A stretch of 64,000 bases of DNA from positions 62,001 through 126,000 of the forward strand of contig NZ_OW824151.1 in assembly GCF_942548115.1 (NCBI RefSeq). Reading direction: 5' to 3'. A model generated the notes under the pieces. It was not told the DNA's origin, searched no databases, and saw only the letters and a list, made by a program, of their open reading frames with translations. The position numbers and the translations under genes were made by a program. Positions 24,139 through 33,599 of this stretch are shown piece after piece; the stretch's first letter is position 1, and every line of letters starts with the position of its first letter. Source of the DNA: Aeromicrobium sp. Leaf245 (GTDB lineage: Bacteria > Actinomycetota > Actinomycetes > Propionibacteriales > Nocardioidaceae).

Positions 24139-25803
24139 GTGTCGTTCCTGCGTGCCCTCGTCCTCGTCGTCCTGACCGGTCTCGTGATGGTCGCCGTCCC
24201 GGCCGTGACCTCGGCCGCCACCGCTCCCGACGACGGGTCCGCCCCGAGGGCGGCCGTCGCGTCGGCGAGCTCGTCCCCCACCACGACGGCACCCCTGCCC
24301 GCACAGGCGAGCCTGGACGCGCGCACGCCGGACGGCCTCACCCGCTACCGGTACCTCGGCGTCCCGGTGTCGGCCTCCGACGTCCGGGCGGAGTCCGTGG
24401 AGCTGAGGCTCGACGGCACCGCGGTCGAGACGTTCGGCGTCACGGGAGGCGAGTTCGACGAGTACGTCACCTTCCCGACCATCAGCGTCGGAACCCACCG
24501 CCTGACCCTCCACGACGGCGACGCGCAGCTGGCGGCGCAGACCATCGAGGTGCTGCCCGACCCCTTCGTCGTGACGGCCTCCCCGGCCTGGGTCACCGCC
24601 GACAAGCTCGCCGCCGACGGGGTCCGCCTCTCGGCCCAGGGCCTGCCGGCCGCGATCGGCGCGAGCGGCTACCTGGGTGACAACGTCGCCCGAGGGACGG
24701 CCGGTGGCGATGGACGGGTCGACGTCACGGTCCGCAACGACGGCGACGAGTTCCTCGCCCAGCCCGGCGTGAACCGCGCGATCCTCGAGCTCGAGAACGG
24801 CGCCGTGGGATCGACCGAGGTGCGCACCACCGTGCTCGGCCTGACCGTGCGCGAGGGTGGTGGCGCCGTGGTGGGCACCGGGTTCGAGCCGGGCACCGAC
24901 GTGACGCTGGTCGACGGCAGCACCCGGCGCGGCGCGCAGTCCGACAGCTCGGGTCGGGTCGAGTTCAGCGCCCTGGCGGGCAGCCGTGCCCTCACCCTCA
25001 CCGGCACGGCAGGCAGCATCACCCGCACCCTCGACCCCGGGGGATCCGGCGGCACCGATCCCGCGGGGCCGGGCCTCAGCGAGTCGCAGGTGCGCCGCCT
25101 CGAGCAGGTGGGGCAGGCCACCCAGGACGCCAAGCAGGCGGCGCAGGACGTGCAGGAGCAGCTCGCGAGACTGGCGGCGAGTCCCGGCCCCCGGCTGGCA
25201 GACGAGCTCAAGAAGTCCATCGACGCGCAGCTCGAGCTCACCGAGCAGGTCGTCGGCGCGAAGATGCCCACCCGGGCGCCGATCGGCTCGCGCGCCGGCG
25301 GCTCGATCGGCTTCGATCCCCGGCCCGTGGAGGATGAACGTGACGCGCAGCTCGAGGAGGCCAAGGCCGCCTACGAGCAGCAGCTGGGGGACGCGACCAA
25401 GGAGCAGCAGCAGGCGCTGGAGGAGATGATGCGGCAGATCATCGGCTTCATCACGGAGATGCAGCAAGCCCAGCAGGACCAGCTCCGCGTGATCGTCCGC
25501 GCCTCGACGATCGAGGTCGTCTTCACCGGCCCGCTGCCGTCCGGCGCCGTCAGCGTCGACGTGCCCACCGGCTTCTCGGGTCGGCATCACGTCGGAGCGA
25601 TCGACCCGTCCACCGGCATCGTGACGGCCTGGCAGCCCTTCGACGTCGTCGCCGCGGGCTCGGACGGGTCCGGCCCGGGTGGGTCCGGCTCGGCCCTGCC
25701 GGACACCGGCGCGCCCGTGCAGCCGGCACTCCTCGCCCTCGGCGGCGGCCTGCTCCTCGCCGGCGGTGCCACCTTCGTCGCGCGTCGACGCCGCAGCGCC
25801 TGA
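24139..25803 (+). CDS. Sortase-anchored cell-surface protein (LPDTG)
   Basis: 554 residues: signal peptide (SFLRALVLVVLTGLVMVAV then ATSAA-type cleavage), two or three beta-rich Ig-like stretches (residues about 50-300), then a charged helical region with coiled-coil character (residues about 315-460, including ERDAQLEEAKAAYEQQ and KEQQQALEEMMRQII), a further beta stretch, and a classical wall-sorting signal: LPDTG, hydrophobic helix, RRRR tail. It should be exported and covalently linked to peptidoglycan by a sortase not present here. No enzymatic motif is visible; adhesin or spacer roles are guesses. GTG 24139 directly precedes the signal peptide. Confidence 0.85.
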   Translation: MSFLRALVLVVLTGLVMVAVPAVTSAATAPDDGSAPRAAVASASSSPTTTAPLPAQASLDARTPDGLTRYRYLGVPVSASDVRAESVELRLDGTAVETFGVTGGEFDEYVTFPTISVGTHRLTLHDGDAQLAAQTIEVLPDPFVVTASPAWVTADKLAADGVRLSAQGLPAAIGASGYLGDNVARGTAGGDGRVDVTVRNDGDEFLAQPGVNRAILELENGAVGSTEVRTTVLGLTVREGGGAVVGTGFEPGTDVTLVDGSTRRGAQSDSSGRVEFSALAGSRALTLTGTAGSITRTLDPGGSGGTDPAGPGLSESQVRRLEQVGQATQDAKQAAQDVQEQLARLAASPGPRLADELKKSIDAQLELTEQVVGAKMPTRAPIGSRAGGSIGFDPRPVEDERDAQLEEAKAAYEQQLGDATKEQQQALEEMMRQIIGFITEMQQAQQDQLRVIVRASTIEVVFTGPLPSGAVSVDVPTGFSGRHHVGAIDPSTGIVTAWQPFDVVAAGSDGSGPGGSGSALPDTGAPVQPALLALGGGLLLAGGATFVARRRRSA

Positions 25804-25976
25804 CCCTGCGCCCCCGACGCCAGCTGTTGCGGATCCACCGATGGGGGCCGCTCGCCGCGGGGACGGTGCCGCTCGGCGCGACGCAACGTACGCAACTGGC
25901 GTGAGCGGCGTCACCCGTGGTCGGATGGGTCGGCGCGGTGGTCCTGCGCGCCGTCACGCGTCCTGAGGGGGAACCC
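25804..25976. other. Intergenic stretch with half of a palindromic repeat
   Basis: Contains GATCCACCGATG (25832-25843), identical to one arm of the 54-bp palindrome at 38001-38054. The rest of the element is not recognisable. A GAGGGG ribosome site for cstA lies at its end. Confidence 0.35.
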
Positions 25977-28169
25977 ATGAGCACCCGAGCTCCGTCCGCA
26001 CCGAGCCCCGCCGACACCGGCGGCAGCCGGGTCCGCACGATCGTCGTCTGGTCGGCCGTCGCCCTCGTGGGAGCGGTCTGCTGGGCCGTCCTCGCGCTCT
26101 CGCGCGGCGAGGACGTGTCGGCCCTGTGGATCCTGTTCGCCGCCCTGTCGTCGTACGCCATCGCCTACCGCTTCTACTCCCGCTTCATCGCGAGGAAGGT
26201 GCTCGAGGTCGACGACACCCGCGCCACGCCGGCGGAGCGCCTCGACAACGGCGTCGACTACGAGGTCACCGACCGACGCGTGCTGTTCGGCCACCACTTC
26301 GCGGCCATCGCCGGCGCCGGGCCGCTCGTCGGGCCCGTGCTCGCCGCGCAGATGGGCTACCTGCCCGGCACGATCTGGATCATCGTCGGCGTGATCCTGG
26401 CCGGCGCCGTCCAGGACATGGTCGTCCTGTTCCTCTCGATGCGCCGCGACGGCAAGAGCCTCGGCCAGATGGTGCGCGAGGAGATCGGCGTGATCGGCGG
26501 AACGGCCGCGCTCATCGCCGTCTTCGCGATCATGATCATCATCCTCGCGGTCCTCGCCCTGGTGGTGGTCAACGCGCTCGCCGAGTCGCCGTGGGGCGTG
26601 TTCTCCATCGGCCTGACCATCCCGATCGCCCTGTTCATGGGCTTCTACCTGCGCTACATCCGGCCCGGGCGCGTCCTCGAGGTCACGGTCATCGGTGTCG
26701 TCCTGCTCCTGCTCGCGATCATCGGCGGCGGCTGGATCGACCAGACCGGCCTGGCGGACACGCTGACCCTGAGCAAGGAGAGCCTCGTCGTCGCGCTGGT
26801 CGTGTACGGCTTCGTCGCCTCGATCCTGCCGGTGTGGATGCTCCTGACGCCCCGCGACTACCTGTCGACGTTCATGAAGATCGGCGTCATCGTCCTGCTG
26901 GCCGTCGGCCTCGTCATCGCCGCGCCCACCCTGCAGGCCGACGCGGTCACGAGCTTCGCCACCGACGGCGACGGCCCGGTGTTCGCGGGCAAGGTGTTCC
27001 CGTTCGTGTTCATCACGATCGCCTGCGGCGCACTGTCAGGCTTCCACGCGCTGATCGCCTCCGGCACGACGCCGAAGATGATCCAGAAGGAGAGCCACGT
27101 CCGGATGATCGGCTACGGCGGCATGCTGATGGAGTCGTTCGTCGCCATCAGCGCGCTCATCGCCGCGGTCGTCATCGACCAGGGCTTCTACTACGCCATG
27201 AACGCCCCCGCCGGCGCGACCGGCGGCACGCCCGAGGGGGCCGCGGCGTTCGTCAGCCAGCTCGGCTTCACGCTCTCCCCGGGCGACCTCACCGCGGCCG
27301 CGGCCTCGATCGAGGAGTCGACCATCATCTCGCGCACCGGCGGCGCCCCGACCCTCGCCTTCGGTCTCTCGCAGATCTTCTCCGACGCGTTCGGCGGCGG
27401 GCTCCGGGCGTTCTGGTACCACTTCGCGATCATGTTCGAGGCGCTGTTCATCCTCACCGCGGTCGACGCCGGCACCCGCGTGGGTCGGTTCATGCTGCAG
27501 GACACGATCGGCAACGTGTGGACCCGCTTCGGCGACGTCTCCTGGCGTCCCGCCGCCTGGGCGGCCAGCGCGGTCACGGTGGGCGCCTGGGGCTACTTCC
27601 TCTGGATCGGCATCAGCGACCCCCTCGGCGGCATCAACCAGCTGTTCCCGCTGTTCGGCATCGCCAACCAGCTGCTCGCCGCGATCGCGCTCACGCTGTG
27701 CGTCACGCTGTTCATCAAGCACGGCAAGGTGAAGTACGCCTGGGTCCCGGGCATCCCGCTCGCGTGGGACCTGATCGTGACGATGACGGCCAGCTGGCAG
27801 AAGGTGTTCAGCGACAACCCCGCCATCGGCTACTTCGCCCAGGCCGACCGCTACCGCACCGCACGCGACTCCGGCGAGGTGCTGGCCCCGGCCGCCGACG
27901 CGAGCCAGATGGACCAGATCATCCGCAACTCCACGACCAACGGCGTCATCCAGGCCACCTTCGCCCTGCTGGTGATCGTGATCGTGGCCAACGCGGTGGT
28001 CATCTGGGTGCGGGCGATCAAGGCCGGGTCGCTGCCCACGACGGAGGTGCCGCACACCCCGTCGCAGATCGTCGCACCGGCCGACTTCATCGCCACCCGC
28101 GAGGAGAAGGAGGCCGTGGCCGCCTGGGAGAAGGAGCGCGACCCCTCCCGCGTGGGAGGCCGACGATGA
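25977..28169 (+). CDS. cstA: Carbon starvation protein CstA (peptide/pyruvate transporter)
   Basis: Polytopic inner-membrane transporter of the CstA family, linked in enterobacteria to peptide uptake and pyruvate uptake under carbon limitation. 730 residues with some sixteen hydrophobic segments. The conserved N-terminal block is present: ERLDNGVDYEVTDRRVLFGH, AAIAGAGPLVGPVLAAQMG, and the long GTIWIIVGVILAGAVQDMVV stretch. GAGGGGGAACCC precedes ATG 25977; an upstream in-frame start would add 20 non-conserved residues. The YbdD-like gene overlaps its stop (ATGA), the usual pairing. Confidence 0.95.
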   Translation: MSTRAPSAPSPADTGGSRVRTIVVWSAVALVGAVCWAVLALSRGEDVSALWILFAALSSYAIAYRFYSRFIARKVLEVDDTRATPAERLDNGVDYEVTDRRVLFGHHFAAIAGAGPLVGPVLAAQMGYLPGTIWIIVGVILAGAVQDMVVLFLSMRRDGKSLGQMVREEIGVIGGTAALIAVFAIMIIILAVLALVVVNALAESPWGVFSIGLTIPIALFMGFYLRYIRPGRVLEVTVIGVVLLLLAIIGGGWIDQTGLADTLTLSKESLVVALVVYGFVASILPVWMLLTPRDYLSTFMKIGVIVLLAVGLVIAAPTLQADAVTSFATDGDGPVFAGKVFPFVFITIACGALSGFHALIASGTTPKMIQKESHVRMIGYGGMLMESFVAISALIAAVVIDQGFYYAMNAPAGATGGTPEGAAAFVSQLGFTLSPGDLTAAAASIEESTIISRTGGAPTLAFGLSQIFSDAFGGGLRAFWYHFAIMFEALFILTAVDAGTRVGRFMLQDTIGNVWTRFGDVSWRPAAWAASAVTVGAWGYFLWIGISDPLGGINQLFPLFGIANQLLAAIALTLCVTLFIKHGKVKYAWVPGIPLAWDLIVTMTASWQKVFSDNPAIGYFAQADRYRTARDSGEVLAPAADASQMDQIIRNSTTNGVIQATFALLVIVIVANAVVIWVRAIKAGSLPTTEVPHTPSQIVAPADFIATREEKEAVAAWEKERDPSRVGGRR

Positions 28170-28351
28170 GCCGCCTGGGCGAGCGGCTCGCGGGCCTGCG
28201 CCGCCTCGTCCGCGAGTTCACCGGCGAGGCGGCGTGGGACGACTACCTCGACGCGTGCGAGCGCGACGGGGTCGAGCCCACCACCCGGCGGGCGTTCGAG
28301 CGGCACCGTGCCGACCAGGTGGAGCACGCCCCCATGGCGCGCTGCTGCTGA
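28166..28351 (+). CDS. YbdD/YjiX family protein (DUF466), CstA partner
   Basis: 61 residues, all of it the family domain: a REFTGEAAWDDYLDACERDG segment and a C-terminal RRAFERHRADQVEHAP. Small partners of this family sit after cstA/btsT genes and affect transporter activity. ATG overlaps the cstA stop. It ends ARCC, as many family members end in Cys. Confidence 0.9.
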   Translation: MSRLGERLAGLRRLVREFTGEAAWDDYLDACERDGVEPTTRRAFERHRADQVEHAPMARCC

Positions 28352-28427
28352 TTCGGCCGCGGCTGGGGTTGCGGACCCGCACGGGTGGGGCCACGATCAT
28401 CGGAACACGCGATGCGGGAGGGGCGTC

Positions 28428-29816
28428 ATGTCCGAGCGGACCGACACCACGCCGGGGGGCCAGCAGGAGGAGCTCAAGCGCTCCATCTCCGGCCGCCTGC
28501 TGTTCTTCTACGTGCTGGGCGACGTGCTCGGCTCCGGGATCTACGCGCTCATCGGCGTCATGGCGTTCACCGTCGGTGGTGCGTTCTGGCTCTCGTTCGT
28601 CGTCGGCGTCACCGTCGCCCTGCTGACGGGGTTCGCCTACGCGGAGCTGATCACCAAGTACCCGCAGGCCGCCGGCGCCGCTCTCTACACGCACAAGGCG
28701 TTCGGCAACCGGTTCCTCACCTTCATGGTCACGTTCTCGCTGCTCGCGGCCACGATCGCCGCGGCGGGCACCCTCGCGCGGGTGTTCGGCGGGACCTACT
28801 TCACGTCGTTCGTCGAGGGCGTGCCGGTCACGCTCGTGGCCATCCTGTTCATCGTCGCGCTGTCGCTGCTGAACTTCCGCGGCATCACCGAGTCCGTGTG
28901 GACCAACATGATCATGACGATCATCGAGACCGCCGGCCTGCTCATCATCCTGGCCGTCGGTGCCGTCGTGGTGGCCGAGGGCGACGCGAACCTCGAGCAG
29001 CCGTTCCAGCTCAACGACGGCAACCCCGCGATCGTGGTGCTCAGCGGCGTGGCCCTGGCCTTCTTCGCGATGACCGGCTTCGAGAACGCCGCCAACATCG
29101 CCGAGGAGACTCAGGACCCGAGCCGGACGTTCCCCAAGGCGCTCCTCGGCGGCATGACGCTCGCCGGCGTCCTCTACATGGTCATCGCGTTCATCGCCTC
29201 GATGGTGGCGCCGATCGACGAGCTGGCCGCCAACGGAGGCGAGGACGGCAGCCTTCTCACCGTCGTGCAGGCCGGGCCGATCCCCGTGCCCGAGATGGTG
29301 TTCTCGGCCATCGCCCTGGTGGCGGTCACCAACACGACGCTCGTCTCGCTGGTAGCGCAGTCCCGCATCATGTACGGCATGGCCCGCCAGGGCATCGTGC
29401 CGCGCGTCTTCGCCCGCACGCACGCCACGCGGCGCACCCCGTGGGTCTCGATCATCTTCACCGCCGCGCTGGTCTGCCTGCTGCTGGCCATCGCCGACGT
29501 CGACCGCCTGGCCACGGTGACGGTGCTGTTCCTCATCGTCGTCTACGGCATGGTGTGCCTCGCGGCGCTCAAGCTCCGCGGCACCGCCGTCGACCACGAC
29601 CACTACTCCGCGCCGACCCTGATCCTGTACGCCGGCGTCGTCGCCAACCTCGGCATCCTGATCCACACGATGATCGACGACCCCGGGTCGATCGTGTGGT
29701 GCGCCGCCATCCTCGCGATCGGCGTGGCCATGTACTTCGTCAACGCCTTCGCCATGAAGGCCGATCCACGTTCTGTCGATCCCGAGCCCCTCGACCCCAG
29801 CGACCTCGCCGGATAG
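28428..29816 (+). CDS. APC-superfamily amino acid permease
   Basis: 462 residues, about twelve membrane helices. The substrate-site glycine motif of helix 1 is GDVLGSGIYALIG, and the conserved helix 6 region reads SGVALAFFAMTGFENAANIAEE. GGGAGGGGCGTC precedes ATG 28428. It follows cstA/ybdD after 76 bases and precedes a universal stress protein by 31 bases, so the latter two may be one unit. Substrate is not predictable. Confidence 0.9.
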   Translation: MSERTDTTPGGQQEELKRSISGRLLFFYVLGDVLGSGIYALIGVMAFTVGGAFWLSFVVGVTVALLTGFAYAELITKYPQAAGAALYTHKAFGNRFLTFMVTFSLLAATIAAAGTLARVFGGTYFTSFVEGVPVTLVAILFIVALSLLNFRGITESVWTNMIMTIIETAGLLIILAVGAVVVAEGDANLEQPFQLNDGNPAIVVLSGVALAFFAMTGFENAANIAEETQDPSRTFPKALLGGMTLAGVLYMVIAFIASMVAPIDELAANGGEDGSLLTVVQAGPIPVPEMVFSAIALVAVTNTTLVSLVAQSRIMYGMARQGIVPRVFARTHATRRTPWVSIIFTAALVCLLLAIADVDRLATVTVLFLIVVYGMVCLAALKLRGTAVDHDHYSAPTLILYAGVVANLGILIHTMIDDPGSIVWCAAILAIGVAMYFVNAFAMKADPRSVDPEPLDPSDLAG

Positions 29817-29847
29817 TCTCCCCGCACCGACCCACTCAGGAGTAGCC

Positions 29848-30312
29848 ATGCACGTGCTCGTCGCCACCGACGGCTCGAAGCAGTCCCTCGAGTCCGCCAA
29901 GTACCTGCGCAACCTCGTCGACCACGAGGCCGTCACGAAGGTCAGCGTGGTCGCGGTCGTGAGCCCGCTCGCGGCCGTCCCGTTCGCCACCGAGGGCAGC
30001 AAGGACGGCGGCGGCGTGGAGATGTCGTTCCGCCGCGAGGCCGAGCAGGCCACTCTCAAGGTCGCCGAGGCGCTCGACGGCTGGGGCCCGACGGTCACCA
30101 CCCACGTCTACAGCGGCTCCCCGGCCAACGAGATCATCAAGGCCGCCAAGCGCTTCGACTCCGGCCTGATCGTGCTGGCCAGCCAGAGCACCCGCACCCA
30201 GGCCGTGCTCATGGGCTCGGTGTCGCACAAGGTGCTCAACCAGGCCACCTGCCCGGTGCTCGTGCACCGTCCCGGACCCAAGCCCGCCCGACGCACCAAG
30301 AAGAAGGCGTAG
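29848..30312 (+). CDS. Universal stress protein (UspA fold)
   Basis: 154 residues, one Usp domain. It begins MHVLVATDGSKQSLESAKYL and contains the ATP-binding loop as LMGSVSHKVLNQATCPVLV (the GxxGxxS-like end). The C-terminus is a basic tail (GPKPARRTKKKA). An AGGAG site precedes ATG 29848. It is probably co-transcribed with the APC permease. Confidence 0.92.
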   Translation: MHVLVATDGSKQSLESAKYLRNLVDHEAVTKVSVVAVVSPLAAVPFATEGSKDGGGVEMSFRREAEQATLKVAEALDGWGPTVTTHVYSGSPANEIIKAAKRFDSGLIVLASQSTRTQAVLMGSVSHKVLNQATCPVLVHRPGPKPARRTKKKA

Positions 30313-30316
30313 CGCC

Positions 30317-30874
30317 TCAGGTCCGGTGCAGCCAGGGCGCCAGCAGCCGGGTGATCCACGGCAGCAGCACGTAGGTCATGAGCGGCGTCATGACGCACAC
30401 GGTGAGCAGCACGCGCCACGGCAGCCACAGGTCCGGCACGAAGTGCGCGCCCAGCGCGTTGGCCGCCAGGCTCAGCGGGAAGAAGACCAGGAAGATGGAG
30501 ACCATCTGCTTCCAGCGCGGCGGTGCCGAGACGGGCGGACGCAGGTCCTCCACGTCGACCCCCGACGGCTCGTCGAACCAGCCCTCGATGCCGGTGCGCT
30601 TCTCCAGGCGCGACTCGTCGACGATGCCCTGGGCGCTGTCGAGCCACCAGCGACGCTGGCTCGACGACATCCACACCTCCAGGTCGTCGGCGCTGGCGAA
30701 GCGGAACAGCATGTGCCACTCGCTCGACGTGGGCGCCGGCCGCACCCAGCCCGAGCCCAGGAACCCGTCGAAGCGCTCGGCCAGCTCCGAGCCGGCGCGC
30801 AGCCAGGCGAGCATCTGGTCCTCGTGCGCCGGGTCGACGTGGCGCGTGACGGACACGGTGACGGGGACGCTCAT
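30317..30874 (-). CDS. ABM-domain protein with C-terminal membrane helices
   Basis: 185 residues. The first about 95 form an antibiotic-biosynthesis-monooxygenase-like ferredoxin fold (VTVSVTRHVDPAHEDQMLAW, FRFASADDLEVW), and two hydrophobic helices follow (QMVSIFLVFFPLSLAANALG and a second around LLTVCVMTPLMTYVLLPW), a common actinobacterial arrangement. Function is not established; heme or quinol-type oxidation is only family-level. ATG 30874 is seven bases after TAGGCT. It converges with the Usp gene. Confidence 0.8.
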   Translation of the reverse strand: MSVPVTVSVTRHVDPAHEDQMLAWLRAGSELAERFDGFLGSGWVRPAPTSSEWHMLFRFASADDLEVWMSSSQRRWWLDSAQGIVDESRLEKRTGIEGWFDEPSGVDVEDLRPPVSAPPRWKQMVSIFLVFFPLSLAANALGAHFVPDLWLPWRVLLTVCVMTPLMTYVLLPWITRLLAPWLHRT

Positions 30875-30887
30875 GCACCCCAGCCTA
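30875..30887 (-). promoter_or_regulatory. Leaderless -10 box for ABM protein
   Basis: Minus-strand TAGGCT (30887-30882), seven bases, then ATG 30874. Confidence 0.5.
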
Positions 30888-31655
30888 GGAAGTCGCTGAC
30901 TCCACGCGTTCGCCGACCGCCCCGCGCCGAAGCACCACGATCTCCACGACGACCCAGGCCACGGCGACGACCGCCCAGCCCGCCACGACGTCGAGCACCC
31001 AGTGGTTGCCGGTGGCGACCACCACGAACGCCGTGACGAGGGCGTAGACCACGCCGACGGCCCGCCAGGCGCGGTGCACCCCGGCGTTCGCGACCACGAT
31101 CGCCACCCACAGCGCCCAGCCCGCGTGCAGCGACGGGAACGCGGCGAGCTGGTTGGTGATGTCGCCCAGGCCCTTGGGCGCCGATGCGTCGCCGCCCCAC
31201 CACCCGGCCTGGGAGTGCAGCGCGAGCACGTCGGAGTAGCCCTCGACGAACCGCGGCGGCGCCATCGGCATGGTGAGGTAGCACGCCAGGCCGGCCAGCG
31301 AGGCCACGACCAGGGCCGTCCGGGCGCGCGGATAGAGCCCCGGGCGACGCACGAACAACCACACGAGCACGGCCGCGGTGACCACGTAGTGCGCCGTGGC
31401 GTACCAGTAGCTCGAGGCGACGGCGAGGAGGTCGTGCTGCGCGAGCCAGGTGTTGAGCTCCCGCTCGAGGTCGAGGTGCCACGTCTGCTCGAGCCCCAGC
31501 AGGGCGCGCGCCCGGTCGAGCGCCTCGGCCCGGTCGTCCGACGCCAGCAGCCGCGACGCGCTGTAGCCGACGTAGAGCACGGCCAGCAGGGACACCTCGA
31601 GCACCACGAAGCGTGGCGTCACCCGCGATCCACGGGCGAGTCGCGTCCTGTTCAC
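30885..31655 (-). CDS. PAP2-superfamily membrane phosphatase
   Basis: 256 residues with six hydrophobic segments. The PAP2/AUR1-like active-site motifs are FPSLHAGWALW (motif with catalytic His) and GNHWVLDVVAGW (GxHxxxDxxxG). A conserved WYATAHYVVTAAVLVWLF segment fits the PAP2_3 (inositol phosphoceramide synthase/phosphatase) group. It probably dephosphorylates or transfers lipid phosphates at the membrane. GTG 31655 is the likely start; a GTG 22 codons earlier would add a non-conserved stretch. Confidence 0.85.
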   Translation of the reverse strand: MNRTRLARGSRVTPRFVVLEVSLLAVLYVGYSASRLLASDDRAEALDRARALLGLEQTWHLDLERELNTWLAQHDLLAVASSYWYATAHYVVTAAVLVWLFVRRPGLYPRARTALVVASLAGLACYLTMPMAPPRFVEGYSDVLALHSQAGWWGGDASAPKGLGDITNQLAAFPSLHAGWALWVAIVVANAGVHRAWRAVGVVYALVTAFVVVATGNHWVLDVVAGWAVVAVAWVVVEIVVLRRGAVGERVESATS

Positions 31656-31780
31656 CGCTCCAGCATGGCGCGACCGTCCACGATCGCACCTCGGGGACGA
31701 CCCCCGATCCACCACCGACACCGACCCCGGGACGCCTCAGGGTCCGTCGGGGTCGAGGCCGCAGCAACGGCGCAGGGAGG

Positions 31781-33550
31781 TCAGCGCCGACGACCGAAGA
31801 TCCGCTTGCCGATCTCGCGGGCGATCACGCGGGACGCCTCGTCGAGGGCGGACTGACCGGGCTCGGACCGCCTCGAGCGGGTCGTGCGCCGGGACCGCGG
31901 TGCACGACCTCCCGACTCCCGTGCGATCCGGTCGGCCTCGCGCGCGACCCGCTCGGCCTCCTTCGACGCCTGCTCGGCCCGGGCGTCGGCATCGGCCTGG
32001 GCTCCTGCGGCGGCGCGGGCGGCGTCGATGGACTCCGACGCGGACGGTGGGTCGACGGGCGTGCGGTAGCGGGCCATGAGCGAGGAGGCCTGCACCGCGG
32101 CGGCGACGTGAGCGGCCGGCGCCGGATCCATCGAGCCCTGCGGTGCCCGCACCCGGGTCCACGCGACCGGCGTGGGTGCCCCCTTCTCGTTCATGACCGT
32201 GACGATGGCCTCGCCGATGGCGAGCTGGGTGAGCACCTCCTCCAGGTCGTACGTCGACGTCGGGTAGGTCGACACGGTGGAGCGCAGGGCCTTGGCGTCG
32301 TCGGGGGTGTGCGCCCGCAGCTGGTGCTGGATGCGCGATCCGAGCTGGGCGAGCACGTCGGACGGGACGTCCTTCGGGGTCTGGGTCACGAACACCACGC
32401 CGACGCCCTTGGACCGGATCAGCCGCACGGTCTGCGTGACCTGGTCGAGGAAGTCCTTCGAGGCGTCCTTGAACAGCAGGTGGGCCTCGTCGAAGAAGAA
32501 CACCAGGCGCGGCTTGTCGGCGTCGCCGACCTCGGGCAGGGTCTCGAACAGCGTGCTCAGCAGGTACAGCAGGAAGGTCGAGAACAGGGCCGGCTTGTCC
32601 TGGACCGACGGGACCTCGAGCAGCGAGACGATCCCCCTGCCGTCGGGCGCGGTGCGCAGGAAGTCGGACACGTCGATCTCGGGTCGACCGAAGAACACGT
32701 CGGCGCCCTGGTCGGAGAAGGCGATGAGCTCGCGGAGGATCACCCCGGCGGTGGAGGCCGAGAGCCCTCCCAGCTCCTTGAGCTCCGGCTTGCCGTCGCC
32801 GGTGAGCCAGGTGAGCACCGACCGGAGGTCGCCGAGATCGACCAGGGCGTGCCCCTTGTTCCTGGCGTAGTGGAAGACGAGCGCCAGCGACGACTCCTGG
32901 GTGGCGTTCAGGCCCAGCACCTTCGACAGCAGCAGCGGCCCGAACGAGTCGATGCTCGCGCGGATCGGGACCCCCGTGCCGAGGCCGCCGAGGGTGAAGA
33001 ACTCGGTGGCCGAGGCGGTCGGCTGCCAGGTCTGACCGATGCTCTCGCACCGTGCGGCCAGCTTCTCGTTCGGCGTGCCCGGGACGGCGATGCCCGAGAG
33101 GTCGCCCTTGATGTCGGCGGCGAACACCGGCACGCCCTGGGCGGCCACCTGCTCGGCGAGCACCTGGAGGGTCTTGGTCTTGCCGGTGCCGGTGGCTCCG
33201 GCGACCAGGCCGTGCCGGTTGAGCATGCCGAGCGGGATCCGGACCTGGGCTCCCGGCACGGCGACGTCGGCCTCCACGAGGGCGCCGATCTCCAGCACCG
33301 AGCCCTCGAAGGCGTAGCCGCTGCGCACGAGCTCCGCGTGCTCGCTCAGGTCGCCGGCGACGGCCGGCGCGGTCTGGGTCGGCTCGGTCTGGGCCCGCTG
33401 CTGCTCCTGCTCCGCGGCGGCGCGAGCGAGCTCGTCGGCGCGGCGCCTGGCCTCCGCGGCTGCGGTCTCGGCGGCGGCAGCGGCCTGCGCGGCCTCCTCG
33501 GCGGCCTGCTGCGCCGACTTCGGGGCTCCGACCTCGTCCGGGCTGCTCAT
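31781..33550 (-). CDS. HerA-like (DUF853) ATPase
   Basis: 589-residue P-loop ATPase of the DUF853/HerA-FtsK group. Walker A is ATGTGKTKTL, Walker B is RLVFFFDEAHLLF, and a sensor-like VVFVTQTPKDVP follows. The N-terminal 60 residues are an Ala/Glu-rich coiled coil and the C-terminal 90 are charged and Ala-rich, ending IGKRIFGRRR. Its biological role is not settled; members have been named as helicases or translocases. ATG 33550 lies seven bases after TAGCCT, facing the 100-residue gene's promoter. Confidence 0.9.
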   Translation of the reverse strand: MSSPDEVGAPKSAQQAAEEAAQAAAAAETAAAEARRRADELARAAAEQEQQRAQTEPTQTAPAVAGDLSEHAELVRSGYAFEGSVLEIGALVEADVAVPGAQVRIPLGMLNRHGLVAGATGTGKTKTLQVLAEQVAAQGVPVFAADIKGDLSGIAVPGTPNEKLAARCESIGQTWQPTASATEFFTLGGLGTGVPIRASIDSFGPLLLSKVLGLNATQESSLALVFHYARNKGHALVDLGDLRSVLTWLTGDGKPELKELGGLSASTAGVILRELIAFSDQGADVFFGRPEIDVSDFLRTAPDGRGIVSLLEVPSVQDKPALFSTFLLYLLSTLFETLPEVGDADKPRLVFFFDEAHLLFKDASKDFLDQVTQTVRLIRSKGVGVVFVTQTPKDVPSDVLAQLGSRIQHQLRAHTPDDAKALRSTVSTYPTSTYDLEEVLTQLAIGEAIVTVMNEKGAPTPVAWTRVRAPQGSMDPAPAAHVAAAVQASSLMARYRTPVDPPSASESIDAARAAAGAQADADARAEQASKEAERVAREADRIARESGGRAPRSRRTTRSRRSEPGQSALDEASRVIAREIGKRIFGRRR

Positions 33551-33563
33551 GCCGGTCAGGCTA
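33551..33563 (-). promoter_or_regulatory. Leaderless -10 box for HerA-like ATPase
   Basis: Minus-strand TAGCCT (33563-33558), seven bases, then ATG 33550. Back to back with the promoter at 33588. Confidence 0.55.
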
Positions 33564-33587
33564 CCGCTCGGCGACGGCACACCTGTC

Positions 33588-33599
33588 TACACTGACGGG
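33588..33599 (+). promoter_or_regulatory. Leaderless -10 box for the 100-residue gene
   Basis: TACACT (33588-33593), six bases, then GTG 33600; no ribosome site. Confidence 0.6.
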
